NCBI GenBank assembly: GCA_902803455.1
Contig: CADCQC010000003.1
Span: 1 to 6,951, forward strand
From: an uncultured Prevotellaceae bacterium
GTDB taxonomy: Bacteria; Bacteroidota; Bacteroidia; Bacteroidales; Bacteroidaceae
Direction of reading: 5' to 3'
Length of the DNA: 6,951 nt
Below are positions 6,101-6,951 of the stretch, one piece after another. Position numbers and translations under genes: made by a program. The notes below the pieces were generated by a model, which was not told the DNA's origin, did no database searches, and saw nothing but the letters and a program-made list of their open reading frames with translations. The first letter of the stretch is position 1, and every line of letters begins with the position of its first letter.

Positions 6101-6951
6101 CAGTTTTATTCCGTACTTCACTATACGCTCCTCCATCATTCCAATAGGCATGAAACGGAGGAGCGTTTTCGTAATAGTGTTGAGCAAACTCTGACGGATG
6201 TAGTCCTCGCGGATATAGAGGGAGACACGGCGCTGCGACAGGTAGTCGCCCTCTATGCGGCGCACGTTCTCGCGTTGCTTGTCGGTAAGGAAAGGCAAGT
6301 GCATCTCGGGAATGATGGTGAAACCGCCGTTCTCATCGACAATGCGGATAAGGGTCTCGATGCTGCCCGCCTCATAGATGTGCCTCCCTTTGGTCCGGGC
6401 CTTGCAGAAACTGAAAGCACTTTCTCGAAGGCACTGTGCCTCTTTCATCACCCACATCTTCTCGTGTTCCAGATTCTCGGGTTTGAACACGGGAAGTTTC
6501 CGCCAACAGTTCTCTGCCAGATAGACCATGAACTTTTCCGTGTAAAGCGGTATCTCCAATACGCCCTGCCGGGTATTCCCGCTGATGGCAATGCCTGCAT
6601 CAAGATGACCCAATAATAATTCACTGAGCATCATGTCGGCTTTCATTTCCTTGACACTTAGTTTGACTGCGGGATAGTCCTCCACATAATGCCTGATGAA
6701 CTTTGGAAGAATATACGGGGCTATGGTAGGACCGACAGAAAGCGACAGTTCACCAGACACACTGCCCTTTTCCTCGTTCACCAGCCAAATGATGCGCTCA
6801 GCCTCTGCAATGGTATGTTCTGCCTGACGGATGATCTTTACACCGTTGGCCGTCGGAGCGACATTTTTGTTGCTGCGCTCAAAGATGCGCACATCCAATT
6901 CCTCTTCCAGTTTCACCAACATGGCACTCAGGGTGGGCTGCGAGATGCCGC
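6098..6951 (-). CDS. oxyR: OxyR, LysR-type hydrogen peroxide sensor (5' end missing)
   Basis: The gene runs leftward from beyond the window; about 284 codons are visible and roughly 25, including the start and first helix, are missing. The reading frame stays open to the edge, so an ATG at 6922 is internal, not the start. The visible part opens with the winged helix-turn-helix recognition region (GISQPTLSAMLVKLEEELDV, then RIFERSNKNVAPTANG), followed by the linker helix and the periplasmic-binding-protein-like effector domain. The block QCLRESAFSFC carries two cysteines eight residues apart (codons at 6431-6433 and 6404-6406), the spacing of Cys199 and Cys208 in E. coli OxyR, and is followed by SIETLIRIVDENGGFTIIPE, as in OxyR. 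This supports peroxide sensing by a reversible disulphide and control of genes such as catalase, dps and ahpCF, as known for Bacteroides OxyR. It converges on the macro-PARG gene with a 53-base gap. Its targets are not visible here. Confidence 0.92.
   Translation of the reverse strand, partial: GISQPTLSAMLVKLEEELDVRIFERSNKNVAPTANGVKIIRQAEHTIAEAERIIWLVNEEKGSVSGELSLSVGPTIAPYILPKFIRHYVEDYPAVKLSVKEMKADMMLSELLLGHLDAGIAISGNTRQGVLEIPLYTEKFMVYLAENCWRKLPVFKPENLEHEKMWVMKEAQCLRESAFSFCKARTKGRHIYEAGSIETLIRIVDENGGFTIIPEMHLPFLTDKQRENVRRIEGDYLSQRRVSLYIREDYIRQSLLNTITKTLLRFMPIGMMEERIVKYGIKL

Noticed and set aside
6275..6616. Open frame on the + strand inside the OxyR region
   Set aside because: It is antisense to the well-supported oxyR gene, resembles no protein family and contains the complements of the conserved OxyR codons.

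Overview
The window looks like chromosomal DNA from a Bacteroidota bacterium, most likely Bacteroidales and Prevotella-like. The grounds are two promoter -7 elements of the TAnnTTTG type, A/T-rich leaders without Shine-Dalgarno sequences, two lipoproteins with lipoboxes, and an OxyR of the Bacteroides type. The genus is inferred from general resemblance, not from a marker gene. No rRNA, tRNA, insertion sequence, CRISPR array or phage structural gene is visible.

Layout: four genes on the + strand are followed by one convergent gene on the - strand. (1) 13-1674 encodes an exported type-B carboxylesterase lipoprotein with an intact Ser/Glu/His triad. (2) 1756-2706 encodes a lipoprotein of unknown function. 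(3) 2821-3930 encodes DinB, translesion DNA polymerase IV, with all catalytic residues present. (4) 4191-6044 encodes a 617-residue protein made of an N-terminal macro-like ADP-ribose-binding module, a microbial poly(ADP-ribose) glycohydrolase (PARG, TIGR02452-like) domain with an intact GGG...QEE signature, and an unassigned C-terminal domain. (5) 6098-6951 on the - strand is a LysR-type OxyR peroxide sensor with both redox cysteines; its first ~25 codons lie beyond the window.

The most interesting locus is 4004-6044. A canonical Bacteroidota promoter (TTTG, 20 bp, TAccTTTG) is bracketed by two near-identical palindromes with half-sites TTGCGTAAA / TTTACACAA. Their centres are 52 bp apart, about five helical turns. 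This is the geometry of a dedicated repressor acting on the macro-PARG gene. A regulator that responds to ADP-ribose or NAD, for example of the Nudix-related NrtR type, would make sense, but no regulator gene is in the window and this is inference. The ~120-nt leader between promoter and start codon also carries a start-less reading frame that resembles protein.

Functionally, the right two thirds hold three stress-related genes (dinB, macro-PARG, oxyR) that are separately transcribed. The left third is envelope or digestive in character. Nothing in the sequence proves that they work together.
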